This document shows positions 16,962 to 25,763 of a stretch of DNA of 37,212 nucleotides, in pieces. Below the pieces are notes generated by a model. That model had not been told where the DNA came from. It was given only the letters and a program-made list of their open reading frames with translations, and ran no database searches. Positions within the stretch are counted from its first letter, which is position 1. Each line of letters begins with the position of its first letter. The position numbers and the translations under genes were made by a program. Origin of the DNA: Bacteroidaceae bacterium (GTDB lineage Bacteria > Bacteroidota > Bacteroidia > Bacteroidales > Bacteroidaceae); assembly GCA_017541265.1 (NCBI GenBank), contig JAFXZK010000125.1, positions 1 through 37,212 of the forward strand, in the 5' to 3' direction.

Positions 16962-17717
16962 ATGAAGAAAACTATTTTGTCTATTCTGTTTCTGCTTGTG
17001 GTAGGTTTGCAAACGGCGTGGGCACAGAAGGTGATACTAAAGCTGGCGGGCAGCGAACCTGTCAAGTACGATGTCTCGCAGGTGGAGTACATCGCGTTCG
17101 AAGAAGACGAACCTGTTATTGACGGGCATGAATGGGTTGACCTCGGCTTGCCGAGCGGCACGCTTTGGGCGACGTGCAACGTGGGTGCAAGTAGTCCCGA
17201 GGAGTATGGCGACTTCTTTGCCTGGGGCGAGACGCAGCCGAAGGATATGTACAAATGGAGCACGTACAAGTACTGCAATGGCTCGGACAACACAATGACA
17301 AAGTATTGTAATAATAGCAGCTTTGGTTACAATGGCTTCACAGACACACTGACAGAGCTGCTGCCTGAAGACGATGCTGCTACAGCGAACTGGGGCACAG
17401 GCTGGCAGATGCCGACGATTGAACAGATGAAGGAACTCTACAACAACTGCTCCCACCAGTGGACGACGCAGAACAGCGTTAATGGCGTCCTTGTGACGGG
17501 ACCGAACGGCAACACAATCTTCCTGCCTGCTGCAGGCAACCGCTTTTACGATGACCATTACAGCGTTGGCAACGACGGCGGATACTGGTCCCGTTCGCTC
17601 AGTCCGAGCGGCGATTATAGTGCGTACCTCCTGCACTTCAGTTCCCGCTACTGGTTCTTGGACAGCAACTACCGCTACGTCGGTGAAAGCGTCCGCCCCG
17701 TCCGCGTTCAGAATTAA
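16962..17717 (+). CDS. Secreted FISUMP-like protein
   Basis: This is a 251-residue secreted protein with a signal peptide (MKKTILSILFLLVVGLQTAWA, then Q). Residues about 55-251 match the FISUMP (Fibrobacter succinogenes major paralogous) type of domain, whose hallmarks are EWVDLGLPSGTLWATCNVGA, GDFFAWGET, GWQMPTIEQMKEL and the end YVGESVRPVR. It is related to C-type-lectin-like and formylglycine-enzyme-like folds. The domain is common and often multi-copy in Prevotella and Bacteroides. Its role is unknown, possibly surface binding. The short leader QKVILKLAGSEPVKYDVSQVEYIAF before it is also seen in Prevotella surface proteins. It lies 34 bases after tsaD. Confidence 0.8.
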   Translation: MKKTILSILFLLVVGLQTAWAQKVILKLAGSEPVKYDVSQVEYIAFEEDEPVIDGHEWVDLGLPSGTLWATCNVGASSPEEYGDFFAWGETQPKDMYKWSTYKYCNGSDNTMTKYCNNSSFGYNGFTDTLTELLPEDDAATANWGTGWQMPTIEQMKELYNNCSHQWTTQNSVNGVLVTGPNGNTIFLPAAGNRFYDDHYSVGNDGGYWSRSLSPSGDYSAYLLHFSSRYWFLDSNYRYVGESVRPVRVQN

Positions 17718-17751
17718 GTCCCTCAGCCGAACATTAATTGTAGTAGTTGCC

Positions 17752-17846
17752 GCAAGACCGCCCCAAAGGGGCAGTAAGAACCAAGCCCAGGGCAGCGCCC
17801 TGGGTAACAATGACCCACAACAAATTGCGCCCTGACGGGGCAAAAG
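17752..17846. repeat. Left inverted-repeat arm of the RAYT unit
   Basis: The arm of about 95 bases holds three hairpins: GCCCCaaaGGGGC, CCCAGGGcagcGCCCTGGG, and GCCCtgacGGGGC. Its reverse complement closely matches 18314-18411, so the transposase gene sits between two long imperfect inverted REP clusters. Confidence 0.8.
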
Positions 17847-17856
17847 AACCACAATC

Positions 17857-18312
17857 ATGGCACAATCGCTCTGCAAAATATACCTTCACATTATCTTCCA
17901 TACCAAAACGACAAGCCCGTTGATTCCAGAGGAACATCTGCCGCGCTTACACCAATACATCGCCAAGATAGTAGAGACTACCGGTTGCAATGTCATTACT
18001 TTGGGCGGCACGGGGAATCATGTACATGCTCTTGTGACTTTGAACAGCACGGAGAATGTGGCGCATTTGGTGGAAGAGATGAAACGCAACAGCAGTCGTT
18101 GGATAAAAACCCTGTCGCCGTCGTACGGAGGCTTTGCATGGCAGGGAGGGTATGCGGCGCTTTCCGTCAGCCAGTCGCAGGTTGATGTTGTGGTCAGGTA
18201 TATCGGGAATCAGGAAGAGCATCATAGGAAGCAGACGTATCGGGAGGAGTATTTGCAGTTTTTGCGGTTATACAACATTGATTATGACGAGCGGTATGTG
18301 TTGGCGGATTAG
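17857..18312 (+). CDS. REP-associated Y1 transposase (RAYT / IS200-IS605 TnpA-like)
   Basis: This 151-residue single-strand DNA transposase belongs to the Y1 HUH group. H55-V56-H57 in GGTGNHVHALV is the HUH metal site, and Y115 in VVVRYIGNQEEHH is the likely nucleophile tyrosine. FHTKTTSPLIPEE and WQGGYAALSVS are typical family blocks. It stands alone without a TnpB. It lies within a few bases of long inverted arms full of GC-rich hairpins at 17752-17846 and 18314-18411, which is how REP-associated transposases are arranged. All key residues are present, so it may be active. Whether it moves itself or the scattered palindromes elsewhere in the window is not shown; those have different sequences. 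Confidence 0.9.
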   Translation: MAQSLCKIYLHIIFHTKTTSPLIPEEHLPRLHQYIAKIVETTGCNVITLGGTGNHVHALVTLNSTENVAHLVEEMKRNSSRWIKTLSPSYGGFAWQGGYAALSVSQSQVDVVVRYIGNQEEHHRKQTYREEYLQFLRLYNIDYDERYVLAD

Positions 18313-18313
18313 T

Positions 18314-18411
18314 CTTTTGCCCTTGCAGGGCGGCGGTTTGTTTTGGACGTTGCATACCCAGGGCCATGCCCTGGGCTGAGTTCTCATTGCCCCTTCGGGG
18401 CGCAAGATTGC
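18314..18411. repeat. Right inverted-repeat arm of the RAYT unit
   Basis: It starts two bases after the transposase stop codon and contains CCCAGGGccatGCCCTGGG and GCCCCttcGGGGC. It is inverted relative to the arm at 17752-17846, with the conserved block order TTTTGCCC, CAGGGCG, ACCCAGGGC, GCCCTGGGCT, TTGCCCCTT or TGCCCCTTT. Confidence 0.8.
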
Positions 18412-18471
18412 CCCATAGGGCGTTTCCACCAATACATAGGATGCTACCTATTGCCATCCCCTCGCGTGGCT

Positions 18472-18511
18472 ACCCCCCCCCAACTAGGCGTGCCTAATTT
18501 GGCAATTAGGC
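18472..18511. terminator. Hairpin and C-tract downstream of tamB
   Basis: GCCTAATT at 18492-18499 pairs perfectly with AATTAGGC at 18504-18511 around a four-base loop. A run of nine C lies at 18473-18481. It sits 21 bases past the tamB stop, so it may end tamB transcription, but there is no U-run. Confidence 0.4.
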
Positions 18512-18531
18512 GTGGATAGTTTCCCAGCTAC

Positions 18532-21500
18532 TTATTTCTTCTTGGATTTTTTCTTTGCCCGGTGGAAGAGTTCCTGCCAGCGGGTGAAGTCGCGCTGGAA
18601 CTTGATGCCGACGCCTTGGGTGGTGAGGGATGACTGCGTGAAGTAGCGGTCGTTGGTCTGATTGTAGGCTTTCAGTGAGAAGGGGCTGCGCGGCGAGAGG
18701 CGGTACTGGATGTCGAAGTCGCCGATGAAGTTGTTGTTGCCCATCTTGTACTTGTTCTCACGATAGCCGAAGTTCCCGTTGAACTGGAGCCTGCCGGACA
18801 GCATCTTGCCGCTCACCAATGCCTCTGCATCCAATTCCTGCCAGCCGTCCTCGCCCGTCCGAAGGTTCGTGCCGAACGTCCAGCCCGTGCCTCCGAGCGC
18901 CTGCGACATGATTTGGTTGAAACGTGAGCTGAGTGCGCTGCTCAGAACGGAGTTCATCGCCATTCCGCCCTGCGTCTGCTTTTTGTCGATGAAGCTGCCG
19001 TAGCTGTAGAACCTGCCCACTCCAAGCAGATAGATGGCCTGCATGTCACGTTCCTCCTCGGTGCTCAACATCGACCGCACCATCTGCTTCTCGTCCTCGT
19101 TTGCATTGGGAATGTCGAAGTCGAAGTTGATGATGGGTTCCCTTGCAATGCCTCCGATGTTCATGATGCAGTCGACGCGTGTGTTTGACAGGCCGAGTCT
19201 TGTGGTGGAAAGGTCATCGAGCGAGACGTTGGGCACGGTGTGTTTTGCCGTCAGGTTAAGTGCGGCCTGCATGGCGTCGCCGCCGAAGACGATGGTGCCG
19301 TCGGGCTGGAAGGTGAAGTCCTTGCGGATGAGGTCGCGGATGGACATGCGGTAGTTGCCCTCGCTGACGCGGTAAGTGCCGAAGAGCTGGAAGCGTCCCT
19401 TGTTATAATAGTTGGCGCGGAGGCGTCCGTTGCCGTAGAGCGAGATGTTGTCGCCCGAGCGCGGGTCCATGAGGATGCGTATTTGTGCGTTCGGGTTGGC
19501 GTCGATGTCGAAGTTGATGTGGAGGTCAGAAGACCCCTCTAAATCTCCCCGTAAAGGGGAGACTTCCTGCCCAGTGTCCTCCTCCTTTAAGGGGGAGTTA
19601 GAGAGGGTCTTTTGGCTTGTATACGTCACAAACCCGCTTTCATCGACCGTTCCCGTTGTCGCCGTATTGTATTGAAGCACCGTTCCGGGCATGGGCGTGG
19701 CTTTTATGTCGATGTTCACGCTGCCAGGCTCACCGCTCAGATGCACCTGCGCGTCGGCATACGCTGTGCCGAAGAAACTCGTGCCGCCTTGATGCGGGAA
19801 GTTGTAGCCAAGCAGGTTGTGGGCGTCGATGCTGAAGTCGAAGCTCAGGCGCTTGAATGCGTGGTGCATCAGGTGTACCTCGACGGCTGCAGTATGCTCG
19901 TCTGTGCCAGGCATCCCCATGTCGTCGTAGATGCGTGCGCCGTGGAGCCAGATGTTGTCGGGGCGCATGATGACGCTGTCGCCTGCAAGGTGATAGTCCG
20001 TGCCGAGTGCCAGGACGTGCATCTTCATTTCGTTGACAATCATGTCACCCTCGAGGTTGACGAACTTGAAGGGGCCGAAGATGCGTGCCCTGCCAGAGGT
20101 GCGTCCCTCCAGACCGCTGAAGATGTTTTTCGTGAACTTGCTCAGGAAGGAGAGGTCCATGTAGCTTGTCTGGACGTTCAGGTTGAGTCCGTCGTCCATT
20201 CCCTTGCCCGGGATGATGGTGCCGGTTATGAGTGTGCGGTGCTTGGGCAAGGGTCCTTTCGTGTCTGCCTCAAGCGTGATGGCGCGTTCCTGCTTGCCCC
20301 AGTTGGCATAGAGGTCCATGTTCCCGAGGTTGGCGGCATTGAAGGTGAAGTCCTTGACTTGCAGGAAGGCGTCGGCATAGGGCTTCTTCATGAGCGATGT
20401 AGCATAGATGCTGCCCGTCGTCCTGCCGTCGAAGTCGACCTTGTGGAAGTTGACGAGGTCCATTATGTACGCTATGCTGATGTCTGCAAGCTCTGCTTTT
20501 AGGGTGTCAGACTCGAGGCCGGAGATGCGACCGCCAATGTTGATGTGCTTCCCCCCTTGACTGATGGAGAGGTTCTCTACGTCTATGACTTTGTCGTGAT
20601 ATTTTATGGTGGCAGGTTTGATTTGCCAAAGCGTGTCTCCGATGACGATGCGCGAGTCGTTCATTCTGGCATCAATGACGGTATTGCCTGTGAGGTCACG
20701 GCGGACGGTGCCTGTCATCCTGACGTCACCGGTGTATGCAACGTCGCGTTTGTTGTCCCATTGCAGCCGGGATGTCACTTTGTTGTCGGTTGCGTATGCG
20801 TCGAGGCTGATTTCCACAGGCAAGCCCTTCATGATGCGTTCGCACTGGAGGCTTGTCTGCAGGGATGCCTTGCTGGCTTCCGTGCGGCAGGAGATGTTCT
20901 GGAACTGCTGGTCGCCCATTTGCAGCTGGGGCACATTCAACAGCAAGGCAATCTGCCCGACGGCATCGCTGACGGTGCCCTCTATGATGCTTTTCTCTGG
21001 CAGACGAAGCTCGGAATCCAGCAGGCGTCCGGCAAGGATGGTGTCCTGTACTTGAACAAAGAAGCGGAAGTCGTTGCCGGAGGGTTGCGGATGCTTGTCG
21101 CCAAGCTGGAAGAGACTCGCCAGGTTCTGTCTCACGGGCAGGAGGAACGAGGCGGGAAGGCTTGCCCAATTCATGTTGCCGTCGGCCATTACTTCAAGGA
21201 AGTCGCTCTTCACGCGCAGGTGCGTCGTGTTGTCTGATGTGTTGCCGGTCAGCACAAGGTCGCCTGCCTCGACTGTCCCCTTCTCCTCCGATGCCAGTTT
21301 CAGGCCGGTCAGCCGCAGTTCGCCTTCCAGCCTGTTGGGGTTGATATTGCTGAAATCGGCGTCGAGGTTGCCGGAGAAGCGTTCGCCTTCGTAGCCTTCT
21401 GTCAAAAGCATGTTGTGGGGTGCGAAGTCCTTCACTTGCATTTGGCATTGCAGAGCGCGTTTTCCATTGACCATCGAACATTGGCCATTGACAATTGCCA

Positions 21501-22926
21501 GCCCGTTTGGTTCGTCCACCTTCACTTTTCCGGCAATTGCATCGCCGTCGATGTTTGCGGAGAACGGGATGCCGCGATGCTCGTAGCCCTTGTAGGTCAG
21601 ACTGTTGAGCAAACCCATCAGGGAGAGTTTTGCCTGCCTGTCCTTGTTCGGCAGGGTGCCTTCTACGGTTGCATCAAACGAAGCCGTTGTGCTTTTTGCC
21701 TTGTCTGAAAGACCAAGCAGGTGCCCCAGTCTGATGTTCGTGGCTGCAATGTCGGCCTTGACCTCCTGCATGTTTCGGAGGGTGGCATCTATCGAAACGG
21801 TTCCCTGCCCGCTTTCAGTCAGGAGGCTTGTGCGGAGGTTATGGCTCTGGTAGCCGATTGTTCCCGATGACTTTGTGCTCCCAAGTTGGGTGAGAATCGG
21901 GCTGATTTCTCTGGCCTGGCCTTGCAGGTTCTCTGTCAGGAAGTGCTGCAGAGCCGGGCCTGTGTGCAGTTCCTTGATGTTGACAAAGAGGTCGGGCGAG
22001 TTCTTCAGGTCGGATGCCGTTGTGCTGCAAAGGAGGGAGATGTTGCCGCCATTGTCCGAAACGGAGAGGTTAGGCAGCCGCAGCGTGCCGTCCTCCAAGC
22101 GGATATTGGAGGAGAGGTTGATGATGTCGGCAAAGTTTGCCAGTCGAGGCACGAAACACGACAGGTCGCGAGGACACAAGACCCCCTCCAGCTCCCCCGT
22201 TAATGGGGAGAGCGTTTTGAAGTCCGATGAGGTTTGTATTTCTCCTTTTAGTGTGGTCTTTGGTAATTCGACTTGAAAAGTAAGGTGTTTTTCCCCTCTT
22301 CCCTTTAGGTGAGAGGTCGGGAGAGAGGCTGTGAGTCGCTTGACTTGTAAGCCGCTTTGCTCAGTGAAGGCGAGATGCCTGATGTCGAGCGAGAGCGAAT
22401 CCGGCTTGATGAAATGCATTTTGGCTGTCAGGCTTATGTTGCTCAGGTGCAGATGCCTGGGGTTGAAGGCAAGGGGTGTGGTTCTCTTCCCCTCGGGGGA
22501 GTCGGAAGGGGGCCACATGTCAAATTGGACTTCCCCGCGCCTGATGACTAAGGCGCCGATGCTGAGGTCGAGTGGGGAAGAGGTCGTGTCCTTTTTCGAG
22601 AAAGCGTCCACGAGGAACTGGAAGTTGAAAGGCTCGTCGCCGTCCTTGTAGATTTTGGCCTTCGTGCCGATAAGCTGTGATCCGCTTATCCTTATCTGGG
22701 TTCTCACAAGCGGCATTAAATCGACTTTCGCGGCGATTCTGGAGGCTTGGAGCATCAGAGTGTCGCGTCGGTCGTAGAGCTTCACGTTGTCCAGAATGAT
22801 GTGCCCGGGCAGATTCAGCCGCAGGTTCCCGATGCTGACGCGGCTCTCGATTTTGTCCTCCAACATGCGCGATGCAGTCCCTGCACTCCAGCGTTGGAAA
22901 GCAGGGATGCACGTCAGCAGCAGCAA
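18532..22926 (-). CDS. tamB: TamB-like translocation and assembly module protein
   Basis: This is a very large envelope protein (1464 residues from TTG at 22926). TamB is anchored in the inner membrane, spans the periplasm as a beta-taco groove and serves outer-membrane protein assembly or lipid transfer. The C-terminal 300 or so residues match the TamB (DUF490) domain: GRLRANYYNKGRFQLFGTYRV, FTFQPDGTIVFGGDAMQAALNLTA and GGTGWTFGTNLRTGE. The N-terminal half repeats AsmA-like stretches (GNLRLNLPGHIILDNVKLYD). The true start is unclear: the membrane anchor (LKYIFRFLVGLLAIIYLSLLLL) begins before the TTG, and no ATG or GTG precedes it in frame up to a stop. Several palindromic repeats add SPL..G.LEG-type peptides. 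The gene ends opposite the RAYT unit. Confidence 0.88.
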   Translation of the reverse strand: MLLLTCIPAFQRWSAGTASRMLEDKIESRVSIGNLRLNLPGHIILDNVKLYDRRDTLMLQASRIAAKVDLMPLVRTQIRISGSQLIGTKAKIYKDGDEPFNFQFLVDAFSKKDTTSSPLDLSIGALVIRRGEVQFDMWPPSDSPEGKRTTPLAFNPRHLHLSNISLTAKMHFIKPDSLSLDIRHLAFTEQSGLQVKRLTASLPTSHLKGRGEKHLTFQVELPKTTLKGEIQTSSDFKTLSPLTGELEGVLCPRDLSCFVPRLANFADIINLSSNIRLEDGTLRLPNLSVSDNGGNISLLCSTTASDLKNSPDLFVNIKELHTGPALQHFLTENLQGQAREISPILTQLGSTKSSGTIGYQSHNLRTSLLTESGQGTVSIDATLRNMQEVKADIAATNIRLGHLLGLSDKAKSTTASFDATVEGTLPNKDRQAKLSLMGLLNSLTYKGYEHRGIPFSANIDGDAIAGKVKVDEPNGLAIVNGQCSMVNGKRALQCQMQVKDFAPHNMLLTEGYEGERFSGNLDADFSNINPNRLEGELRLTGLKLASEEKGTVEAGDLVLTGNTSDNTTHLRVKSDFLEVMADGNMNWASLPASFLLPVRQNLASLFQLGDKHPQPSGNDFRFFVQVQDTILAGRLLDSELRLPEKSIIEGTVSDAVGQIALLLNVPQLQMGDQQFQNISCRTEASKASLQTSLQCERIMKGLPVEISLDAYATDNKVTSRLQWDNKRDVAYTGDVRMTGTVRRDLTGNTVIDARMNDSRIVIGDTLWQIKPATIKYHDKVIDVENLSISQGGKHINIGGRISGLESDTLKAELADISIAYIMDLVNFHKVDFDGRTTGSIYATSLMKKPYADAFLQVKDFTFNAANLGNMDLYANWGKQERAITLEADTKGPLPKHRTLITGTIIPGKGMDDGLNLNVQTSYMDLSFLSKFTKNIFSGLEGRTSGRARIFGPFKFVNLEGDMIVNEMKMHVLALGTDYHLAGDSVIMRPDNIWLHGARIYDDMGMPGTDEHTAAVEVHLMHHAFKRLSFDFSIDAHNLLGYNFPHQGGTSFFGTAYADAQVHLSGEPGSVNIDIKATPMPGTVLQYNTATTGTVDESGFVTYTSQKTLSNSPLKEEDTGQEVSPLRGDLEGSSDLHINFDIDANPNAQIRILMDPRSGDNISLYGNGRLRANYYNKGRFQLFGTYRVSEGNYRMSIRDLIRKDFTFQPDGTIVFGGDAMQAALNLTAKHTVPNVSLDDLSTTRLGLSNTRVDCIMNIGGIAREPIINFDFDIPNANEDEKQMVRSMLSTEEERDMQAIYLLGVGRFYSYGSFIDKKQTQGGMAMNSVLSSALSSRFNQIMSQALGGTGWTFGTNLRTGEDGWQELDAEALVSGKMLSGRLQFNGNFGYRENKYKMGNNNFIGDFDIQYRLSPRSPFSLKAYNQTNDRYFTQSSLTTQGVGIKFQRDFTRWQELFHRAKKKSKKK
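19529..19613. repeat. Class C palindromic element in frame in tamB
   Basis: Outer arms (aagacccctctaa at 19529 onwards and ttagagagggtctt ending at 19613) are inverted, and the left arm holds the small hairpin tctccccgtaaaggggaga. On the minus strand the element reads KTLSNSPLKEEDTGQEVSPLRGDLEGSSD in TamB. Confidence 0.75.
22178..22214. repeat. Single class C arm in frame in tamB
   Basis: The plus strand reads aagaccccctccagctcccc then cgttaatggggagagcg. On the minus strand it is translated as KTLSPLTGELEGV, close to the peptide of the full element at 19529-19613. Confidence 0.65.
22285..22330. repeat. Palindromic repeat arm in frame in tamB
   Basis: A C+T-rich arm with cccctcttccctttaggtga then gaggtcgggagag is translated on the minus strand as LPTSHLKGRGEKH. 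A further weaker candidate (SPEGK) lies at 22488-22515. Confidence 0.5.
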
Positions 22927-23018
22927 GCTTAGATAGATGATTGCCAGCAGACCGACGAGGAATCGGAATATGTATTTAAGTGCCCGGATAAGCGGCCAAT
23001 GTTATGCGTTTCAATTTG

Positions 23019-23026
23019 CAAAGGTA
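23019..23026 (-). promoter_or_regulatory. -7 element of tamB
   Basis: The minus strand reads TACCTTTG about 93 bases before the TTG at 22926. A transcript from here would cover the in-frame anchor codons upstream of the TTG, which supports an upstream start. Confidence 0.6.
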
Positions 23027-23721
23027 CAAAGAAGTGAAGACAATACAAAATAAATCAACATTTTTGATTTATTTTTATTGTTGAGCGCACTTGTAGCTCG
23101 GCAAAGCCAAGGTGCGAATAATAAGTGAAAAGTGAAGAGTGAAAAGTGAAAAATTAGGAGTTGATAGGTGAAAAACCGTTTATTATATGCCAAAACACGT
23201 CTTTGTTCTGGCGGATTTGTAATCCGCCAGCATTGGATATGAGCATTTGTGTTGCGAAAAACATTTTACAAAACACGCTTTCTTGTGCTTCGCAAATCGA
23301 CGCAAAATGTTGTAAAGATTTTTTCCATACGACAAGTTTTCCGTAAAAAAACGGGGAATTTTCAAACTTGGCAGGGAGTTTTTGAAAACACTACAGGGAG
23401 TGTTTGTCAACGAAACGTGCTGTTTTTGCCGATTTAACGTGCCTCGTTTCTGCATAAAACGTGCTGTTTTGCCCCGTTTATGCAGTCATATTTATGTAAC
23501 AAACACACCAAGCCGCTGATTATCAAATGAGGCTTATGCGCTCCGAGAATCGATTGTATTCGCCCACAACGCCTTCAACATCCAAACACGCCATTCTCGG
23601 AGACCAAGTCGTCGCAAATATCTTGACAAAACTGACCGTCTGCCATAATTCTTTTGAAACGAATCGGCTCATTATGCACAACAAACCGGCTCGTTTTCTT
23701 GCATATTTGAGCCGATTTGCT
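23027..23721. other. Long non-coding region between tamB and the GH43 cassette
   Basis: No gene is supported here. About 23108-23152 is a GTGAAAAGT short-word repeat. 23201-23300 and 23548 onwards are the two parts of a direct repeat shared with 27406-27770. Between them (23301-23547) the words AACGTGCTGTTTT and CAGGGAGTGTTT recur. TGGCGGATT TGT AATCCGCCA at about 23209-23230 is a perfect small inverted repeat. Confidence 0.6.
23108..23152. repeat. GTGAAAAGT short-word repeat
   Basis: Tandem degenerate copies of agtgaaaagtgaagagtgaa then aagtgaaaaatt. The same word makes up the inverted ends of the four-helix-bundle cassette at 35332-35753. Confidence 0.6.
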
Positions 23722-23810
23722 TACCTTTGTGAGCTGATGCCTGACTTCGAACGGTATCATGTTATTGGAGATACTCACCATGATAAGCAAAACCTACATC
23801 AAGTACATCT
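23201..23810 (+). repeat. Direct repeat, copy 1 (two blocks)
   Basis: Blocks 23201-23300 and 23548-23810 match 27406-27770 with few changes, including the promoter and the first codons (ATGATAAGCAAAA) of the GH43 gene. Copy 1 carries about 250 extra bases between the blocks. Both ends of that stretch bear AATCGA (23295-23300 and 23548-23553), as expected for a deletion by microhomology in copy 2. Confidence 0.85.
23699..23729 (+). promoter_or_regulatory. Promoter of the GH43 cassette
   Basis: TTG at 23699-23701 and TACCTTTG at 23722-23729 are 20 bases apart. The GH43 start is 50 bases on. The same promoter is present in repeat copy 2 (TACCTTTG at 27674-27681). Confidence 0.65.
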
Positions 23811-25762
23811 CTGCATTCCTGCTATTCGCAGGGACGCTGTGGGCGCAGAACCCCATCATTCACGACCAGTTTACAGCCGACCCTACCGCGCGCGTTTTTA
23901 ATAATAAGGTGTATCTCTTCCCTTCGCACGACATTCCTGCACTCGCCTCGCAACGCCAAGACTGGTTCTGCATGGAGGACTATCACGTCTTTTCCTCTGA
24001 GAACCTGACCGACTGGACAGACCACGGCGTCATCCTTTCGCAGGAGAACGTGCCGTGGGGCAAGCCTGATGGCTACAGTATGTGGGCGCCCGACTGCGTC
24101 TTTAAGAACGGCAAATACTACTTCTACTACCCCAACGCGCCGAAGGAAGGACGAGGCTTTGCCATTGGTGTTGCCATTGCCAACCGACCTGAAGGGCCAT
24201 ATACGCCAGAGAAGGAGTCGATAAAGGGCGTCGGAGGCATCGATCCTTGCGTCCTTATCGATGACGACGGCACGGCCTATCTTTATTGGAGCGGTATGGG
24301 CATTCGGGGTGGACAGTTGAAAGAGAACATGACCGAACTGAGGGACAGCAGCCGCATCATGGAAGGTTTGCCCGATGGCTTCAAGGAAGGGCCTTTCGCC
24401 TTCAAGCGTGATGGTCGCTACTATATTACCTTCCCGTGGGTTCGCAAAGAGAAAGGCACAGAGACGCTGGCATACGCCATGAGTGACTCGCCGCTCGGAC
24501 CGTGGCAATTCAAAGGCATCTTCATGGCCGAACACGACAACAAATGTTGGACAAACCACCACAGCTTCTTGGAATACAAAGGCCAGTGGTACCTCTTCTA
24601 TCATCGCAACCACTATTCGCCCGGCATGGACAAGCGACGCTCTGCCTGTATCGAAAAAGTGTCGTTCAATGCCGACGGCACCATTCCGGAAGTGAAGCAG
24701 ACGCTGCGAGGCGTGGGCGTGACAAAGGCAACGGAAAGGATTGAAGTCGACAGGTACAGCGACATTAGCGACGGCGTGACCATAGACTTCAACGACAGCA
24801 CACGGGCATTCAACGGCTGGCACGCCAATTTGCCACGGAAAGGCAGCTACATCAGGTATGACGACGTGGACTTCTCGGACCTCTCCGACGGCTATCTTGT
24901 CTGCAAGGTCAAGGCAAATGCCAACACCAGCTTCACTATTCGCGAAGGCACAGCAAAGGGCAAGGTATTGGCAAAACAGGCGATTACCGTTGAAGGCGAG
25001 ACAGGGCCATTCCGACGCGACCAGAGAGGTCAATGGCTAACGCTCACCGCTCCAATTCAAAATGAAATAGTAAATAGTAAATCGTCAAATAGTAAATGTC
25101 TTGACCTGTTCATCGTCTGCGAGGACAAGGAAATGAGCATCGACTGGGTGCAGTTCAAGAACCGCACGACATATATGAAGCCAGCTTCAGGAACAAGCCA
25201 GCCCGATGAAGAGGGTTTCATCCGGAGATGGCTGCTGCTCGAACCCATCAAGCAGGACATCCCGTCGAACACCGTCTTCACAAACACATGGCTCCGCGAA
25301 GCATTTGGCAAAGAATATTTCAGCGGACAGATGACCTCTCTTCCCAAGAGCGGGCAGAAGGAGAAAGTCGGCAATCAGAAGCTAACTTGGCGACTCTTGG
25401 ACAGCGAGACCTACAACGTCAGGCTTTTCCGCTTTGCCGAGAAATGGGGACAGCAGACATACGGTTCGTTGTTCTGGGCAGTTACGGTCATCGACTGTCC
25501 CGAAGAAATCCGCAATGTACGCCTTGCGGCAGGCAGCAACGGCGCCTCAATGTGGTGGCTGAACAGCGAAGAAGTCCTGCTTTTGGAAGGCGACCGACGT
25601 ATGGTTGAAGACGACGGAATGTCGAAAAGGCTGACGTTGAGGAAAGGTCGTAACATCCTGAGAGGTGCGGTCATCAACGGCCCCGGTCTTGCCGACATGT
25701 GTGTCCGCTTCCTCGACGAGAAAGGCAAAGCAATTACTAACTATTCCATCAATGACAAATAA
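23780..25762 (+). CDS. Secreted GH43 glycosidase with CBM6-like domain
   Basis: This is a secreted enzyme of 660 residues from ATG 23780, which gives the signal peptide MISKTYIKYISAFLLFAGTLWA. An ATG seven codons upstream is less likely. The five-bladed GH43 propeller has D34 (ADPTARVFNNKVYLF) as base, D155 (GGIDPCVLIDDDG) as pKa modulator and E203 (GFKEGPFAF) as acid. Residues about 335-465 look like a CBM6-type xylan-binding sandwich (TIDFNDSTRAFNGWHANL ... SIDWVQFK). The last 190 residues form another beta domain I cannot name. Likely an arabinofuranosidase or xylosidase on arabinan or arabinoxylan. A short AAATAGTAAAT repeat at 25066-25099 adds NEIVNSKSSNSK inside the CBM. The next GH43 gene begins one base after its stop. 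Confidence 0.88.
   Translation: MISKTYIKYISAFLLFAGTLWAQNPIIHDQFTADPTARVFNNKVYLFPSHDIPALASQRQDWFCMEDYHVFSSENLTDWTDHGVILSQENVPWGKPDGYSMWAPDCVFKNGKYYFYYPNAPKEGRGFAIGVAIANRPEGPYTPEKESIKGVGGIDPCVLIDDDGTAYLYWSGMGIRGGQLKENMTELRDSSRIMEGLPDGFKEGPFAFKRDGRYYITFPWVRKEKGTETLAYAMSDSPLGPWQFKGIFMAEHDNKCWTNHHSFLEYKGQWYLFYHRNHYSPGMDKRRSACIEKVSFNADGTIPEVKQTLRGVGVTKATERIEVDRYSDISDGVTIDFNDSTRAFNGWHANLPRKGSYIRYDDVDFSDLSDGYLVCKVKANANTSFTIREGTAKGKVLAKQAITVEGETGPFRRDQRGQWLTLTAPIQNEIVNSKSSNSKCLDLFIVCEDKEMSIDWVQFKNRTTYMKPASGTSQPDEEGFIRRWLLLEPIKQDIPSNTVFTNTWLREAFGKEYFSGQMTSLPKSGQKEKVGNQKLTWRLLDSETYNVRLFRFAEKWGQQTYGSLFWAVTVIDCPEEIRNVRLAAGSNGASMWWLNSEEVLLLEGDRRMVEDDGMSKRLTLRKGRNILRGAVINGPGLADMCVRFLDEKGKAITNYSINDK
25066..25099. 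repeat. AAATAGTAAAT short-word repeat in frame in the GH43 gene
   Basis: The words aaatagtaaatagtaaat and caaatagtaaatg encode EIVNSKSSNSK between two strands of the CBM6-like domain without breaking the frame. Confidence 0.55.
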
Positions 25763-25763
25763 C

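Noticed and set aside
17037-17876. Minus-strand frame of 279 residues opposite the FISUMP gene
   Set aside because: The plus-strand FISUMP protein has a signal peptide and family motifs, and the minus frame runs through the RAYT hairpins.
19612-20502. Plus-strand frame of 296 residues inside tamB
   Set aside because: It is antisense to the TamB groove domain and shows no family features.
23527-23901. Plus-strand frame of 124 residues before the GH43 gene
   Set aside because: It spans the promoter and duplicated leader, and lacks the signal peptide that the true frame at 23780 has.
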